Shown here: positions 23,901 to 36,714 of the stretch, one piece after another
Layout: every line of letters starts with the position of its first letter
Position numbering within the stretch: position 1 is the first letter of the stretch
DNA from: Priapulus caudatus
Taxonomy: Eukaryota; Priapulida; Priapulimorpha; Priapulimorphida; Priapulidae
Reading direction: 5' to 3'
DNA: 64,000 nucleotides
NCBI RefSeq assembly: GCF_000485595.1
Contig: NW_014577469.1
Coordinates: 195,388 to 259,387, forward strand
The notes under the pieces: model-generated
What the model saw: only the letters and a program-made list of their open reading frames with translations
Told to the model about the DNA's origin: nothing
Database searches by the model: none
Made by a program: the position numbers and the translations under genes

Positions 23901-26187
23901 GCACCCTAGCAATCCGTTTCGTTGCGCTGCTAAACAGACGGTTCTACAGGAGTGACACTGTACAGGTGCTACGGCCGTATCCTACTGCTGATACTCAACT
24001 GTTACGAGTGTTTCTTGTGCTACCCGTACCACTGCGCCGGCTTGTACCGGGTTGTTGATTCGACCAACCCTGCCCAAGTCCGATACATGTGGAGCGAGTC
24101 AGACAATATTACAAATTCACATGCACTACCAGACTTAAGTTATCATGAATAACGAACAGATCTTTCAAACAATGCTCAGTAAAAGCGACGTTTCACTTGA
24201 TAGATTAATGGCGTCCCAGTACATTTGGTCAACTGAAGAAACATCCGATGGATAAAGACTGAATAAGGGTTTTCTGAATATGGTTTCGCTGTTGGCATCT
24301 AACTGTGTACAGTTTCGGTAAGAAAACGGTCTAATCTACCAATATTTAGCAACGTTTCTACAGTACTTAAATGACAGTTCCAATAATAAATAATATTTAG
24401 GGCTAAATGTGAATGCGTGAAGATTGCCAGTGACCAGCGATTTAATATTGTCGTGTCGGCCTTCTCGCGAAATCCACAATAACATGAGCGTCCCGGCGAA
24501 GAATACTGCTGAGAATAAATTTAATTTTAAATGGGAAATGGGTGTCATAACACCACACAGCCTGCCACGTGACCGAGCCCCAAAAATAAGGTCAATACAT
24601 TAATAAAATCATTATAGCAATAAAAACAATAATAATACATCTGTTATGGCTATAGGTTACGAGTCAGTATTGTTATTGGCATGCTCTCTTTATCTACTTA
24701 CATTAGTAACAGATTATAGCACCCAACGGAATGATACAGATGGAGTGCGGTACTTACGCGTTCTGAGGAAAGAAAACATGAGATGGCCGTCAGGTGGAAT
24801 AGCATGAATGAGACAAGATTTGAAAGAGTGTGAACATGGTATGTACAGGCGCACTAGACAGGTCCAGCAGGCCGTTTGACATGGATTCGATTGTGTTCAG
24901 ACCTCTGTACTCTAATAAGACCTCTTAAATAGCGTGCGTCTTTTTTGAAGATTTATATTGTCTGCGAAATTGAGCAGGGTAACTCGATTCCTCTCTGACC
25001 TATAAGTTTCGCACCTGGAATTAACCAGCCTCTAGGGCGGCCCTAACACTCGTAAAACATTGACAGTGAGGAGTCGAGGACGTATCGACAGGTTGCCCAG
25101 CTGTTGTCATCTGGCTTGAGGTATCCGGTCGCATTAGCATACGTTGTGCTAACCGTGACGACACCTCTTACAAGGACGGACTGCTGATCATTACTCTGAT
25201 GAGAGATGTGTCGCTAGTCGCGTGCGCCAGCTATATTAGCTGCAGTCTATGTAAACTACCGGTCTAATGCTAATGTAAATGTTTTGATGATCGTGTGGAC
25301 GTCAGTCTTGTTTTTTAACCTATCTGGACACCTTGCGCCACGGTGGTCAGTCTGCGTCGTGTGTTCACAGTGCTCACGTAGAGTAGTGTGGTCACTGTCA
25401 ATTAATAGAAATGCGTACATATTAGCGTCGAACTCGGCTACTCCTCTACTTTTTAGATTGAATTTTTTCTATCGATTGATACCGGTACTACCCTCTTGCA
25501 AAGGCAGAAGCTTTTGGAGGGTTACAGCATGACGCCTAAAAGTAAGACCACTACAACCATGCAGGCACAGGCACCGTGAGCGTTTCAATAAAAATAATTA
25601 CATCATAATAAATAAGCGATAAGTTACTATTTACTAACCAAAAGTCTTAATCTTTCTATAACTCCGCTGTCACCCCCCTTATTAGTTGCCGACAATTTCC
25701 ATGCAAGTGCCGTCCAGGATCTTATCTGCAACAAACGGCTGGCTAGCCCGCGCACAATCGACCAATAAATATATAGCAGGTAGAAAGCGTGCGCCCAAAA
25801 TTGCGCTCCAGACCCGGCTTGGGANNNNNNNNNNNNNNNNNNNNNNNNNACAAAACCGTATTGCAATATTTTCCAATACGTATTGGAAGTGTATACCATG
25901 CATGATATAGTAACAATTTGATGGTTTTAATATCATCATATATTGTATTATATGACATGATTTAATTTCTCATGTTTTTCTTGAGAAACAGAAGCACGGC
26001 AATTTTTCCGCTGACAGTGCAGTCAGCGCGCGCAAATCCATTTTGAATTGGGGGGACACCAGTAGCAAAACGCGAAGGGGGGGGGGGGAATTTTTGAAAT
26101 TAGACCCCCTCAGATGCGTTTTCTGCGCGAGCAGGGGGGGGGTCCCCTGTGCACGCCCCTGAACACACACACACACACACACACGCA

Positions 26188-26219
<32 letters not shown>

Positions 26220-29200
26220 CACACGCATTTGGTTTGTGATAAGATTACGAAAAGGGTGTCCACATGCAGTCATAAAATCAAGAAAACAAAAAGCAGAAAA
26301 CCAATCATTTGTGTTGAGGCTGATCACAAAATAAATTGGTCCGTTATTATTGTTGGTCCAGTCATATCATATATGCGTGTATATATATCATCAATTTGCA
26401 ATGGAAATTACATTATTAAAACCGATGCTCAGTTACTTAGTGTCCTCTTTGCGTGAATATAGCTCGTGTTCCCAGCTTGAATCAGTGTCTAATGTGAGTG
26501 ATATCTCCTAAACTTTCATAAACATACTTTCTCTTGATGATTTTCTGCATAAGAATTATTTAATATAAGAAAAAAAACGTGTTAAAAAAAGAAACGCGTA
26601 CTAAATTTATCAAGATACAATTTTTCTCAAGTTGTGCATGATATTAATTATGCTCTCAAATGCACTTGAATGAAATGAAAGCTGGCAAAAAAAGGGAAAA
26701 AAGCCAATCGTTGACGCACTATCACACAATAAAAAGGTTCTCACTTCACAACACACACACGCACGCACGCACGCACGCACGCACACACGCACACACTTAC
26801 ACACAAAATCATGGTGATCCAAAATCGTGGGGGGGACATTTGATATGATGTCCCCCCTCTGAAAATTCGTGGGGGGGGGACATGTCCCCCTGTCCCCCCT
26901 GGATTTGCGCCCCTGAGTGCAGTCCTCTGTGCCGTAACAATGTCACCCGCTGTACTGAATACCCTCGCGAAAGCACTGCCGTGGCTGGAATACACAATAC
27001 CCTGCTGCTCATAATTGGCTAATACTGGATACTGAAACTTAAACTGAAACTGAAACTGAAACAGTGCCAGTGGGTGCTCGCTTCAGCTTGTATCGCGCGC
27101 GCGCGGGCACTCGATCAGAGGCGTGTTCAGGAGAGCGAGCGCTCGATGCGAACGCTCGATGAACGAACGCAGCGCCTCCTGAACGACAACGAGCGCTTGC
27201 TTGTCGCTCGCTGTGCGCATTGCTTGATCAAAGATGGCGGCGCCCCATGGAGGGTTAACTCAGCCAGATTTTAATCGCGAGAGAACAAGTACTGTTAAAC
27301 GAATTAGCAGACGAATTGATAAGAATTGAATTTAGAAGTAAGAATGAATGAAAAGTGAAATAAAGTTGAAATAGATTGCAAATTGACTTCAGAAATGTTA
27401 GATTCGCATTCGCCAGATTTTTCGTCGCCATCTGTAAACAACTCGCGCACTGAGCGAACGCTTTTCAAACTTGCGCGCAACGCTCGCGAGCGCTCGCTCG
27501 CGCAGTGATCGTTCAGAAGGCGAGCGCTCGCGAGCCGTCGTCTCCTGAACACGCCTCAGGTGAGCATAGGCTATATATAGACTCCCTGGTTGCCGTGATC
27601 TCTGCCCGCGCACACCGTCTGCCTCCACCTGGTCGCCGCAGTAGTACGCGCAGTGCTCCACGCAGTGGTCGCTTACCAGTATACTGTATGCGTCGTAGGC
27701 ATTGTGCTTTCGTAATATATATACCACGCCAGTGGCATAATTTTCGAGGCACTAACAATATAGACATAAAGGCAAGTGTCAAGGTAATTTATTTCTTGTT
27801 ATACCACCGGATCGTAAAATATCGATATCGGAAGTTGTATCGCGTATAATCGTGAGTTTTTCAAAATAATCTATATTGCCAATATACCGATATACGGATT
27901 CGTTGACACCCTACTCTCTGTGCATCCAGACAAGAGTTGCAAGTAGTTCTTCTTTGTGTCCTGAAGTATTCCCTCCACTCGTTTTGCCCTCCACCTTGTC
28001 TGCAAGACTTTCGCATATAGGTTAGGACCCGTGTAGGACTCTTCATGTGTATGCATTGCAATGTTAGCGGCGTTGGGATTTTTCATTGGTTATGCCATAG
28101 GGGGTGAGTATTCTTCCATTGTGTCTGCAATAGGGTAGGGTTTTCCAATTGTATGCAGTTCGCACTGGGGCTTTATTTTTTAGTGAGAATGCACATGGGT
28201 AATGTTCTAATAGAGACCCCCCCCGGTGTCTCCCACTGCATTGGACCGAGAAGGCGACGCCGCGCTTTGCTCAAATTCTCAGCTGACCACACAGAAATTT
28301 ATCAAAATTAAAACCTGCCTCGTGAAAAAATCGTCATACAGTGTGTTTCAGAATAGGCTATAGAATGCTCACCAAATTTGCCCCATCTCTTTCCATTTTT
28401 TTAGGAGGAAACCCTAGCTGGGCGAGCCGAAACTTTCGAGCTGCGGTGTCGCCTTTGCTAGGACTCGAAGCGTGCAAACACACCAAAACCAAATTACCAC
28501 TCAGAACCTTTTTGTAGGGACAGCTACAACTGCCTCTTGCCAAATTGATATATCTTCCACACTCCTTCCCTCATCCAATCAATCTGGATGACATAAAATG
28601 ATTATTGTGAATGCTGATTACGATAAAAAACACCATAACTTACGATTTGGGGGAGGCGCCGCATTGCGCCATTTTGCAGTTTCCCATTACATCCTGGTAT
28701 TCACATCGACACTTTAGGCAGTGGGTGGGTGCGCAGCCATACTGTGTATGCCCGTAATACAAAACAAACAATTACTTGTTAACACATATGTCACGTGTTG
28801 TTCTGTTGAAGTTCTTTGTGTGAAAAGTGCTAACTGATAAGATATTCCAAACTGTAGCGACAATCACAGAAAAGAAGCGAAGCGTTCAATAATAATTGTG
28901 AACACTGAGAAACGTTCGGTTTCATGGAAATTTAAAAAATGCGCGACCACAATTTCATTTTTCGCAAATGTGGCGACATGTGCAAATGTCGACAGCTTAT
29001 ATCCTTGACCTTGGCCGAAACGTCCAACTATTCCGTTTCCAATGAGACGGAGATTACTAGAGAAGCGTGCCGAAACGAGATGTTTGATTCCAATTCGCTG
29101 AAGCGCAGATCTTTCGGCCAGTTTCCGCGGCAAGCGCGCACGCCGACCGCAAGCGCAACTCCTACGGAACAGTAGCAGCGCTGGGAGCTATGGATCCGTG

Positions 29201-32200
29201 CGCCGAATGAATTGGCGGCGCACGGATCCATAGCTGCCAGCGAACAGTCCGCAATTTTACTGGGGGACATCAGAGGGTAGACATTTGAGCGACGTCAACG
29301 TTGTTGATTGCTATAAAGAAACTGTATAACCGGTAGTTTAATCTGTCGTACAACCGAGCTGGTCACGCGAAATCAAGAAAGACTGTAGGAAATTCTGACA
29401 TTCGGCAACCTTGCCCAGTAATGCAAACGGGCTGTCAAGAAGTCACGAAACACCTACCGGCGCTCTTTCGCGCCAACGCTTTTGCAACGTTTTTGCAACG
29501 TTCCAATGGTCGAGGCTCGTACGCGGAGTTCGAAAGCAGTGCGCCGCCTGGCGCCGGCCTAGTAGCCATAGACTGGCACTCTCTCGCACCTCTGCCTTAG
29601 GTTAGCACTGATGGCTAACGAGGTGGCAGCGGAGTCCGTAGTCGTATATATAGCCTTTCACCTCGCCATCCTTCTTGAAAGAGGTGGCCTATACTAGAAC
29701 TATGACAATTTCGCTAGTAAATACATTTCGTATTTGTTAGCATATATTTCATTCAAACGCTTTCAAGTTGCCTGGTCTAGTATAGACCGAGGGGCGTATT
29801 CTAACCTACATAGAGCTTTCTTGCCTAGTCGGTATAGTAGTCTAGTATGTACTAGTGGAATTCAAGGATAGAGAACATGGTGCCAATATTTTATGGGCCC
29901 TCAATGTTTATGGCTTGGCCCAATAAAACAATGTCATTTACATCAATCTAAATATAATATTATAACAATATAATTAAGGTTAGGGTTATGCGGTTAGGAT
30001 TCGTCATATTAGTAAGTTATACACGTTAGTTATACTAGGTAACAAGAGTTATGTCATTATTTTACTATTACTATTAGCTCCTGGCGGTGGTCCTGGTAGT
30101 TACTATACTTAGTACATACGTGCTGGTAACTTAGTGTACTACTACTTACTAGTACTAGTTAGTAGTTATTTAGTAGTGCGGTCGGTAACACGTCATCTTT
30201 GCGCAACGCCATCTTGTACCGGTCTTAGTCGCTAGAAAAATAAATCAACTGGCCTCACAGTCTAACGAAGTCATGATCATCAGTGTGTTTAGCGCACCTA
30301 TGAGCGCCCGACTTAGGGTGCTGCGTCTTCCAACAGAAAACAGTACTCGACGCTTCTTACTGATGTAATATGATGGGTTTATTTACACCTGTGAAAATCT
30401 AGAAACAAACCAAAAGAAAATTAAATAGAGTAGGGTTAACAATGTCTTCTTTAGCTATAAAGTACAGGACTATACTATACCAAACAGACATTACTATACA
30501 TTTGAGACAATTCTTCTGACATACGTTCAACATGATTCTTTAACAATATGACATTCCATTCTGTATACAATATTATCAGTAACATGTAACTAATATGATC
30601 ATAACAATTATACAATAACCTACCGTTCGCCAGCTTAGACCAGCTAAACCTTTATATCAACTCAATCCTGATCACTGAGTGGCGAGAGTATTGTGACTGT
30701 AACAACGGATATTTCATCCAATATAATTATACATTAAAGTCTACAGCGTAATGTATTATCCTTCCTGCACTGACATTATCACGGCTTGAGACAAAATTAA
30801 GTACCAATGACACATTAGTAGCAAATATCTGTTAGAAGTGCAACCACGTCTAACAAAGATCTTATTGTATACTAACAGTAAGAAATATTCCAAACGACAT
30901 GGCGCCTTTGACACCAGCATACGAAATGTAGCACTAAATACTGAGAAATTACAATGTTAATAGTTGACGTAATAAGATTATAACAATCTACACGCATGTA
31001 ATTAACCAAAGTTACCACCACAAGTATTACCAAAGCAATGCCCTCAGCAGAACCGTAATGTAGCCATATTTACCACGTGAAAATGTAGTGAAGCTTGAAT
31101 TATCTGGCGTACTGAGCACATGTATCTCAGGTCGGTGCGGTTCCTGCACCAATACTCACTGCCTCGTACAGGTTAGAACCAAACGGCAAATGACGTGTGA
31201 ACAACAAAACTAATTACAGTAGATAGTCATGTAAACGGACAGCACCTACCAGCCTACTTGCGGACCTCGGGCAGTTCTTACATGTGTGTGTTCACACGAA
31301 TACAACACAAATATTCAACCATTCTACTCCATTTTTGTTTCTATTTGAAGAACAGTGTTCACTTGTTATAAAAACATACTGTCTGCGTTTGTAACCGAGC
31401 TGTGTCCCGCGAAATCACACAAAGCCTGACGAAATTCTCCCGTTTGCTCCCGTTGCGCAGTTTATGTAAATTGCTGCAAGTACAGGGCTATAGGCGGCGC
31501 GGCGCACTGCAGTTTGGGAAACTACCACGCTGCTTTCCAACTCCCGTACGAGCCTCGTCAAAGCCGCCAGTGAAGCGTTGCAAAAACGTTGCAGCATTGC
31601 GGCGCAAAAATGAGGTCACGAAGAGCGCCGGTGGGTGTTTCCTGATTCTGACAGCCATTTACATAAACTGCGCAACGGGAGCGAACGCGAGAATTTCGTC
31701 AGGCTTTGTGTGATTTTGCGTGACACAGATCGGTTACAAACACAGACAGTATGTTTTTATAACAAGTGAACACTGTTCTTCAAATAGAAACAAAAATGGA
31801 GTAGAATGGTTGAATATTTGTGTTGTATTCGTGTGAAATCAAGCGAGCGTCGAGCGAATTTTGGCAGCACGCTTTCCTACCTGCTATATATTTATGTGTC
31901 AGTGTGCAGCAGCAGCCATGGCGGCAGCCAGCGTTTGTTGCAGATGAGCATTTGGATGGCATTTGCAGGAAATTGTCGGCAATAATAGGTGAAAGAGAGT
32001 ATAGAAACATTAAGACTTTGGTAGTAAATAGATTACATATTTATTTAGCATTATATTTTATTGAAACGCTCCAAGTGCCTGTGCACTGAACCAACAGACT
32101 AAAATGACAAACGCAGTGACTCCTGCTCCGGTAACCGGAGCGGGAGTTCTTTTGGCTCGTGCTCTGGAAATCCCAGAATGCATTGCAAAGTCATCAAGTG

Positions 32201-35200
32201 AGCATTTCTCAGCGGAACGCAGAAAATGGCTGCAGACGAACCTTGTATGCAATCTGATCTCTTCCCTGTGCCTCTTGCAATGAACCATTTTCCTCCAAAA
32301 ACACAGGCGTAGTTCACAGTGTAATACTTCAAATTTTCGTTGCCATTTTCCACTTGTTTCGGTACTCTTTTCTTATCAGCATTAATGGTCTGTGAATCTT
32401 TATGATAATATTGAAAAAATGTTACATTTTGATATTCCATCAAACCAAAATACGCCGCCATTTTCTGCGTTCCGCTGGATATGCTCACTTGATGACATTG
32501 CAATACATTCTGGGATTGCCGGAGCACGAGCCAAAAGAACTGCCGCTCCGGTTACAGGAGCATGAGCTACTGCGAACAACAAACAGTAAACGACCAGATC
32601 CCTGGCACAGCAAGTTGTAGGATATACTATAGCTTATTTGTAGAGCTTATATAATTCTTGGTTTATCACACTTGCTCTGCTACAGTATTCAAATCTTGTA
32701 AATTGTATGTATATATTGTATATGTATTTATATAGCAGAGCAAGCTAAAAATCATTTAACCTTACGGGCTAGAGGTCATTGGTTAAAGGGCAATAGCAAT
32801 GCCATAAATCAAAGCAATATTATGTCAGCTCTTTATATATTATTTAAAGTTGAGGTGAATAAGCCATTTTCAATGAAGGAAAAAATGATAACCATGTCAG
32901 GTTACCAATTTTAAAAATTTAATTGAAGACATCTGTTAGTGATCCACCTCCTTTACTGCCTTCTTAGAATTAATACCCCAGCATACCAATTCCAGGGGTC
33001 GAAATTAGATTTTTATTATGGTATCCGTTGGAGCCATGCTTTGTGACAGTATGAGAGCAATCATCTAGCAATTTCATTACAAGCTTAGCTTGCAAAATGC
33101 AAGCTTATGAAGCAAATTCGGCAAGGTATACATTTCCTATTTTACTGATGCCAAGGTTCAAAGAGAAAGGTGGGAAATTCATGAAGAAATAAATCACTTT
33201 TAAGGGATTTATTTCGAAATCATTGCTCAAAAATGAAAAATCTGAAAAAAATTGACCAAAATATAGTCCCACCTAATAGCAGATATATTACTGATTACAC
33301 CGATTTGAAAAACAGATTTTATGCTGTTATAGCATAGCAAAATGGAATTAAACACATCGTAACACCATGGCATATATGTTTATATAGCAACAATTAATTT
33401 GCAAATAGAGCTTTTAAAACAACTGCGCCCACAGTGCACCTAATTCCAACAAAAGTGCATCTGATTCTGTGTAGTGAACTAGGTGCTAAAAAATATTAGC
33501 TGCGCTAGACGTAGTAGCAGAAATCAAAACGTGTAATCAAAATGCAAATCTTGCATGTTTTGGTGAATATAGTTAAGTTTGAAGGTTCTAAGGCATGTTA
33601 GCATTACTCTAGACAGTTGCTGTAACTCAAGCAATAACAGTAAGTATTGTAAAAGTGGGGAAACATGAAACTGGTCAAAAATTATTATCGAAATCCTGGC
33701 TTTAACTCCTATATATGTGATTTCTTAATGATTATATATACCATTCAATTGCGATTTTGCCACACTTGATATTATTTGCAGCTTGGTACATGTGGGCAGA
33801 TCTATGAAAATGTGAAAAGCATTAGACCTTGTGGCTGGGAAATCATTCTTGAGGCTGTGTGTAGAGCTGAATCCGAGTTTGCATCACATGCTTGGCAGAG
33901 CTACAGTGTAATGCTGTGTGATTAATCAAGAGTAAGCCGGGCAGCTGTTTTTGGCATTTGTTGACTGTGCGGTACACATGTATACATTGCATGCTCAATG
34001 CACTGCCTACATCCATGAGTTGTAGTAGCTATACTGTATGTCTGCACAGCTAACCAATAGGCATTGGCCAATCTGCTGTGGAAATACTTAGGTTGCAATG
34101 TGTGGTACACAATATGTATATATTCCTATCTCTATACCTCGACTAAAAAGCTGTCTGTTTTTATTTTGGCTGACTAATAATGTAAATAGCATAATGTAAA
34201 TGTGTGATCTGACATATTGTATGTGATATATATCTGCTCATGAATACATGTATAAAGCAAGCCAGAATAACAATATGTCGGTTATACTTCTACATGTAAC
34301 TAAGTCTACGTTTACAGCTGTAAAAGGGTACTATTACGCTTCTCTCGGCTGGGTAGTAGTTTCTGTCATTAATGCGTGTCGCTGTGTTATCTTGCGAGCA
34401 ATTTGAGGTTGGTAGGTGACCCCTTGCATCGCATTCACATATTTAATGGGGAGACGTGTCCATGATTGGTCAGGCTAATTCTCTGCATGCTTGCTGTGAT
34501 CACTACAGACTAGCCGAGAGATTCATGCTATAATGTGCATACGCCATAGATGTCAGATGCAGGCGTGCTCGTGGAGGAGCGAATCGTCATAGCAACCGAA
34601 TCCGCGTAGAGGGGATTATCTTTTGTTGTTTATTATCCTCGACGCTGTCGAATAACATTGTCGGCTCGGATGCATTGTTCATCTCTGTGTGTCTACCGTG
34701 TAACGTACTCTGCTCAATTTCCATTGTCTTGCGTATCTTTATGTTGAACGCGACACAGCGCCCGAGTGTAAGTACTATGAAAACTAAGTATGTGCCTGTG
34801 TTACCTACAGTTATACTGACGTAGTGTTTATTTCTTGTTATGGTTTATACGTGCCAGTAGTGGTGTAATACTAATAGTACTGTGTGTGCAGGCCTTATGT
34901 TGTGCCATAGGTCATGCAGTGCAGAACAATTCATTTCAATGACACAGCGTTAGACGGATGTCATTCATATGATGCTTTTGTTCCCCGTCTGTCAATGAAT
35001 GTTAGGGAGCAAGGAGTCTATGTGGGTGATTGTCTACATGTAACTTAACAGCTATCATCTTGGAACTTGGAGTAATGTGTACATGAGAGTGACTGTGTCA
35101 CTAGCATTTGTCATTAACATCTTACTTAGCGTTACTTTCAGGAGGGACAGGAATGCGACAAAGTATTATATATGGCGTATCAACCTGATAACATCTGTTG

Positions 35201-35366
35201 TTACTCTCAGGAGGGGCGGTCTAAGAAGACGACGTCGCCTCTACAGGATGACAGCGATGAGCAGTCACCGCTGCCAACGCAGCCTCCCACCAAGGGGCGT
35301 TGTCGTCGTGGAGCAGTCAGCGCGGAGGTCTACACCGAGGAGGATGCTGCCAGCTACGTGAAGAAG
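20919..35366 (+). CDS. PRKAR1A: cAMP-dependent protein kinase type I regulatory subunit, 5' exons only
   Basis: Exon 1 (20919-21083, 55 codons, donor GTAACT) encodes [20 protein letters not shown] and then the rest of the RI dimerisation/docking domain through KDSIVQLC and [11 protein letters not shown]. Cys14 and Cys35 match the inter-subunit disulfide cysteines of RI. Exon 2 (35211-35366, 52 codons, acceptor TTACTCTCAG, donor GTGCGT, both phase 0) encodes the linker with the pseudosubstrate inhibitor site RRGAVS (residues about 87-92) and [20 protein letters not shown] rather than RRxS marks type I, which inhibits the catalytic subunit without needing phosphorylation. Two in-frame upstream ATGs (20,829 and 20,883) exist. 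20,919 was chosen because MAS... aligns with known RI starts. The two cAMP-binding domains were not found downstream, so the gene is incomplete here. RI-alpha and RI-beta cannot be separated in an invertebrate. Confidence 0.92.
21541..22336. mobile_element. Palindromic element, left flank plus central palindrome
   Basis: Positions 21,795-22,336 form a near-perfect palindrome bounded by TTCACACGAATACAACAC and its complement. The left flank (21,541-21,794) recurs in reverse complement at 31,840-32,090, next to an apparently identical second copy of the central palindrome (31,291-31,839). The full element is therefore probably about 1 kb and symmetrical. At 22,337 the sequence jumps abruptly into the right end of the TTAA MITE, which marks a join rather than a natural boundary. 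Confidence 0.75.
22337..25824. other. Error-rich duplicate of 15.9-16.9 kb and 19.75-21.75 kb
   Basis: 22,337-23,349 follows 15,888-16,907. After a C-homopolymer block at 23,350-23,402 the sequence resumes as a copy of 19,757-21,750. The latter part differs mainly by single-base insertions every ten or so bases. It contains a wrecked LENG8 exon 2 (about 23,403-23,477) and exon 1 (about 24,018-24,088). This pattern looks like uncorrected reads of the other haplotype, not like mutational decay. Confidence 0.8.
24783..24978 (+). pseudogene. Duplicate of PKA RI exon 1 full of indels (probable assembly artefact)
   Basis: The order of recognisable words from the true exon (20,919-21,083) is kept: TTTGAAAGAGTGTGAA, GATTCGATTGT, GTCTTTTTTGAAG, then GAGCAGGGTAACTCG at the donor. 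Added bases destroy the frame many times and the span grows from 165 to 196 nt. An expressed second gene is excluded. An uncollapsed, poorly polished haplotype is the simplest reading. Confidence 0.75.
25825..25849. other. Scaffold gap of 25 N
   Basis: A run of exactly 25 N is a conventional fixed-size gap. Sequence on its right begins inside the region corresponding to 16,908, while sequence on its left ends in the region corresponding to about 21,780, so the pieces are joined out of genomic order. Confidence 0.97.
25850..29037. other. Second copy of 16.9-20.06 kb (hAT nest and LENG8 exon 2)
   Basis: This segment follows 16,908-20,060 in order: hAT transposase tail, CAGGGGCG-ended element (26,024-26,915), GAGGCGTGTTC MITE (about 27,119-27,558), the 35-bp minisatellite, and a damaged LENG8 exon 2 (about 28,643-28,752). 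Identity is high up to about 27.5 kb and then falls through small indels. It ends abruptly near 29,037 within GGCCGAAACGTC-AACTATTCC. Confidence 0.8.
29038..29790. mobile_element. Diverged relative of the palindromic element at 21.5 and 31.3 kb
   Basis: Segments such as GCGCGAAATCA..., AGAGCGCCGGT (reversed) and a terminal ATTCAAACGCTTTCAAGT... correspond to the palindromic family at about 70-80 percent by eye. A perfect 21-bp hairpin with stem ending GGATCCATAGCT lies at about 29,188-29,238. Confidence 0.5.
29791..31290. other. AT-rich sequence without recognised features (PKA RI intron 1 as assembled)
   Basis: No coding similarity, inverted repeat or tandem array was found except short TACTAGTAG-type imperfect repeats near 30,070-30,180. 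Whether this stretch belongs at this point is doubtful given the surrounding misjoins. Confidence 0.4.
31291..32090. mobile_element. Palindromic element, central palindrome plus right flank
   Basis: 31,291-31,839 repeats 21,795-22,336 without visible differences in the stretches compared (the 103-residue frames are identical). 31,840-32,090 is the reverse complement of 21,541-21,794. Together with the left copy it would make one complete symmetrical element if the intervening 9 kb were removed. Confidence 0.75.
32112..32574. mobile_element. MITE with CGCAGT-GAC / CTCCGGTAACCGGAG inverted arms
   Basis: Arms of about 140 bp (32,112-32,250 and 32,440-32,574) are inverted copies. They include CTCCGGTAACCGGAGC (palindromic itself), TTTTGGCTCGTGCTC, CCCAGAATGCATTGC and CATCAAGTGAGCAT. 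The AT-rich centre has no coding capacity. Confidence 0.75.
32575..35210 (+). other. PKA RI intron 1, distal part
   Basis: This is the intron immediately upstream of the well-defined exon 2. It is AT-rich to about 34.3 kb, then slightly more GC-rich and CpG-richer between 34.3 and 34.8 kb, where an alternative promoter could lie, although no exon is evident. A GGGGTCGAAATTAG motif near 32,997 resembles the tail of the repeat at 8,050-8,095. Confidence 0.4.
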
Positions 35367-36480
35367 GTGCGTCTCACTTTATCTGAAGCCACGCTGCGTA
35401 CACGAGCTCGTAACCGCGGTATCGTGCCGGACATTGACAAGGATGTGCAAACATTTATCTCAAGTCAAGTACGCTATAGGGACGCGTGGTAGATCTTATT
35501 TTGTTGGTCTGAGCCGATTCTGTATGAGAAGTGCACCGTCATTGGCCACTAGTCACAGTGAATTGACAAATTGATTTTGTAACCAGCAGTAGTTCGGTAA
35601 TAAACTAATTGTATTAGTTGACAGCTTTTTTGACAAAGGTTTAATATGGCCTTCAGCCGCCTTCTACATCTTTAGTTCCTAACATCATTTTGCTGCGACT
35701 GTAAATTGGGAACCAATCGATGAGGCATCACAAGCCTCGAACTTTTCAAATAAAATTGATTTCCATCTTTGATCTTGGTAACTCTGCTGAAAAATGGCAC
35801 AGCCTTGACTTGAGAAGTTACTAGAGGCTAAGAGTGACTCAATTTACCAGTTGGTGTGGGCAGTGAACTCACCATATTATGTGGCTCTGACCATATTATT
35901 TCCTTGTTAAATGAATTTTATGACTTCCAGTTCTATTTCTACCCATCTGAATTTACTTCAAAAAAATTCTGATAAATGTTAACTTATACCTGAATTAAAT
36001 CATTATTAAACTTAGATTGGATAGTTAATTAGCACTCCACTAAATGCATTTTAATTACCACGAAATAATTCAGGGATACCATTTTCAGGACAAAAATATT
36101 TCATATTTACGATACTACGTTCTGTAGGCGACTGCGTTCTGAAGTGAAGCAGAACTCAAACGTGAATTTTTATTAATATTGTAATTAGGTTAAAAGAGCA
36201 ATCTCCAAGTTTCCTTGGTGAAATTAGGCTTCATAAGCAGCTTGGTGCTTCGTGATGAGTCAGTTGTTGCTGAATGTGACACTAGGTGGCAGCGCTGCCT
36301 TATAGTTATCCATAGCAAGGAGCTAGATATATCTAGCTCTATATCTATCTCCTTGAATCTTGATCCATAGCAATGGAAGAATAATACTTTTACTAGAGAT
36401 CAGTGTATGGACTGCCTGATTTACCACTTTATATAGTATATCATAAAATTTTCAAAGATTAACTTTGAAGTAGAATATAG
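35367..36480. other. Sequence downstream of PKA RI exon 2, no exon recognised
   Basis: The next expected coding segment (VIPKDYKT-like, followed by the first cAMP-binding domain) was looked for and not seen. The sequence is AT-rich without repeats other than a small palindrome AGATATATCTAGCTCTATATCT near 36,325-36,346. Confidence 0.4.
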
Positions 36481-36714
36481 ATTAATTCAACTAACTAGAC
36501 AGAGGGCACTCACGGAGAGTGCATACCTCTGCGAGCGTGTAACATGTATACATGTGTATAACAGCTGGCTCGCTGCTGGCTGCTGCTGACTGGACGCGCT
36601 GCTGCTGACTGGACGCCCTAAGGCGAGCTGCTGCTGAATCGATCGCGCCAACGCTACACACACGAACACACACACGAGACCGATTACATGACCTCCGTTG
36701 CGCGGAGGTAATAA
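36481..36714. repeat. Short CTG-rich tandem segment
   Basis: GCTGCTGCTGACTGGACGC occurs twice in tandem with diverged neighbours (about 36,570-36,640). Short overlapping minus-strand frames through it have no other support. Confidence 0.45.

Noticed and set aside
29975-30000. GGTTAGGGTTATGCGGTTAGG as a telomere-like tract
   Set aside because: Only one imperfect unit pair is present, far too little for a telomeric repeat.
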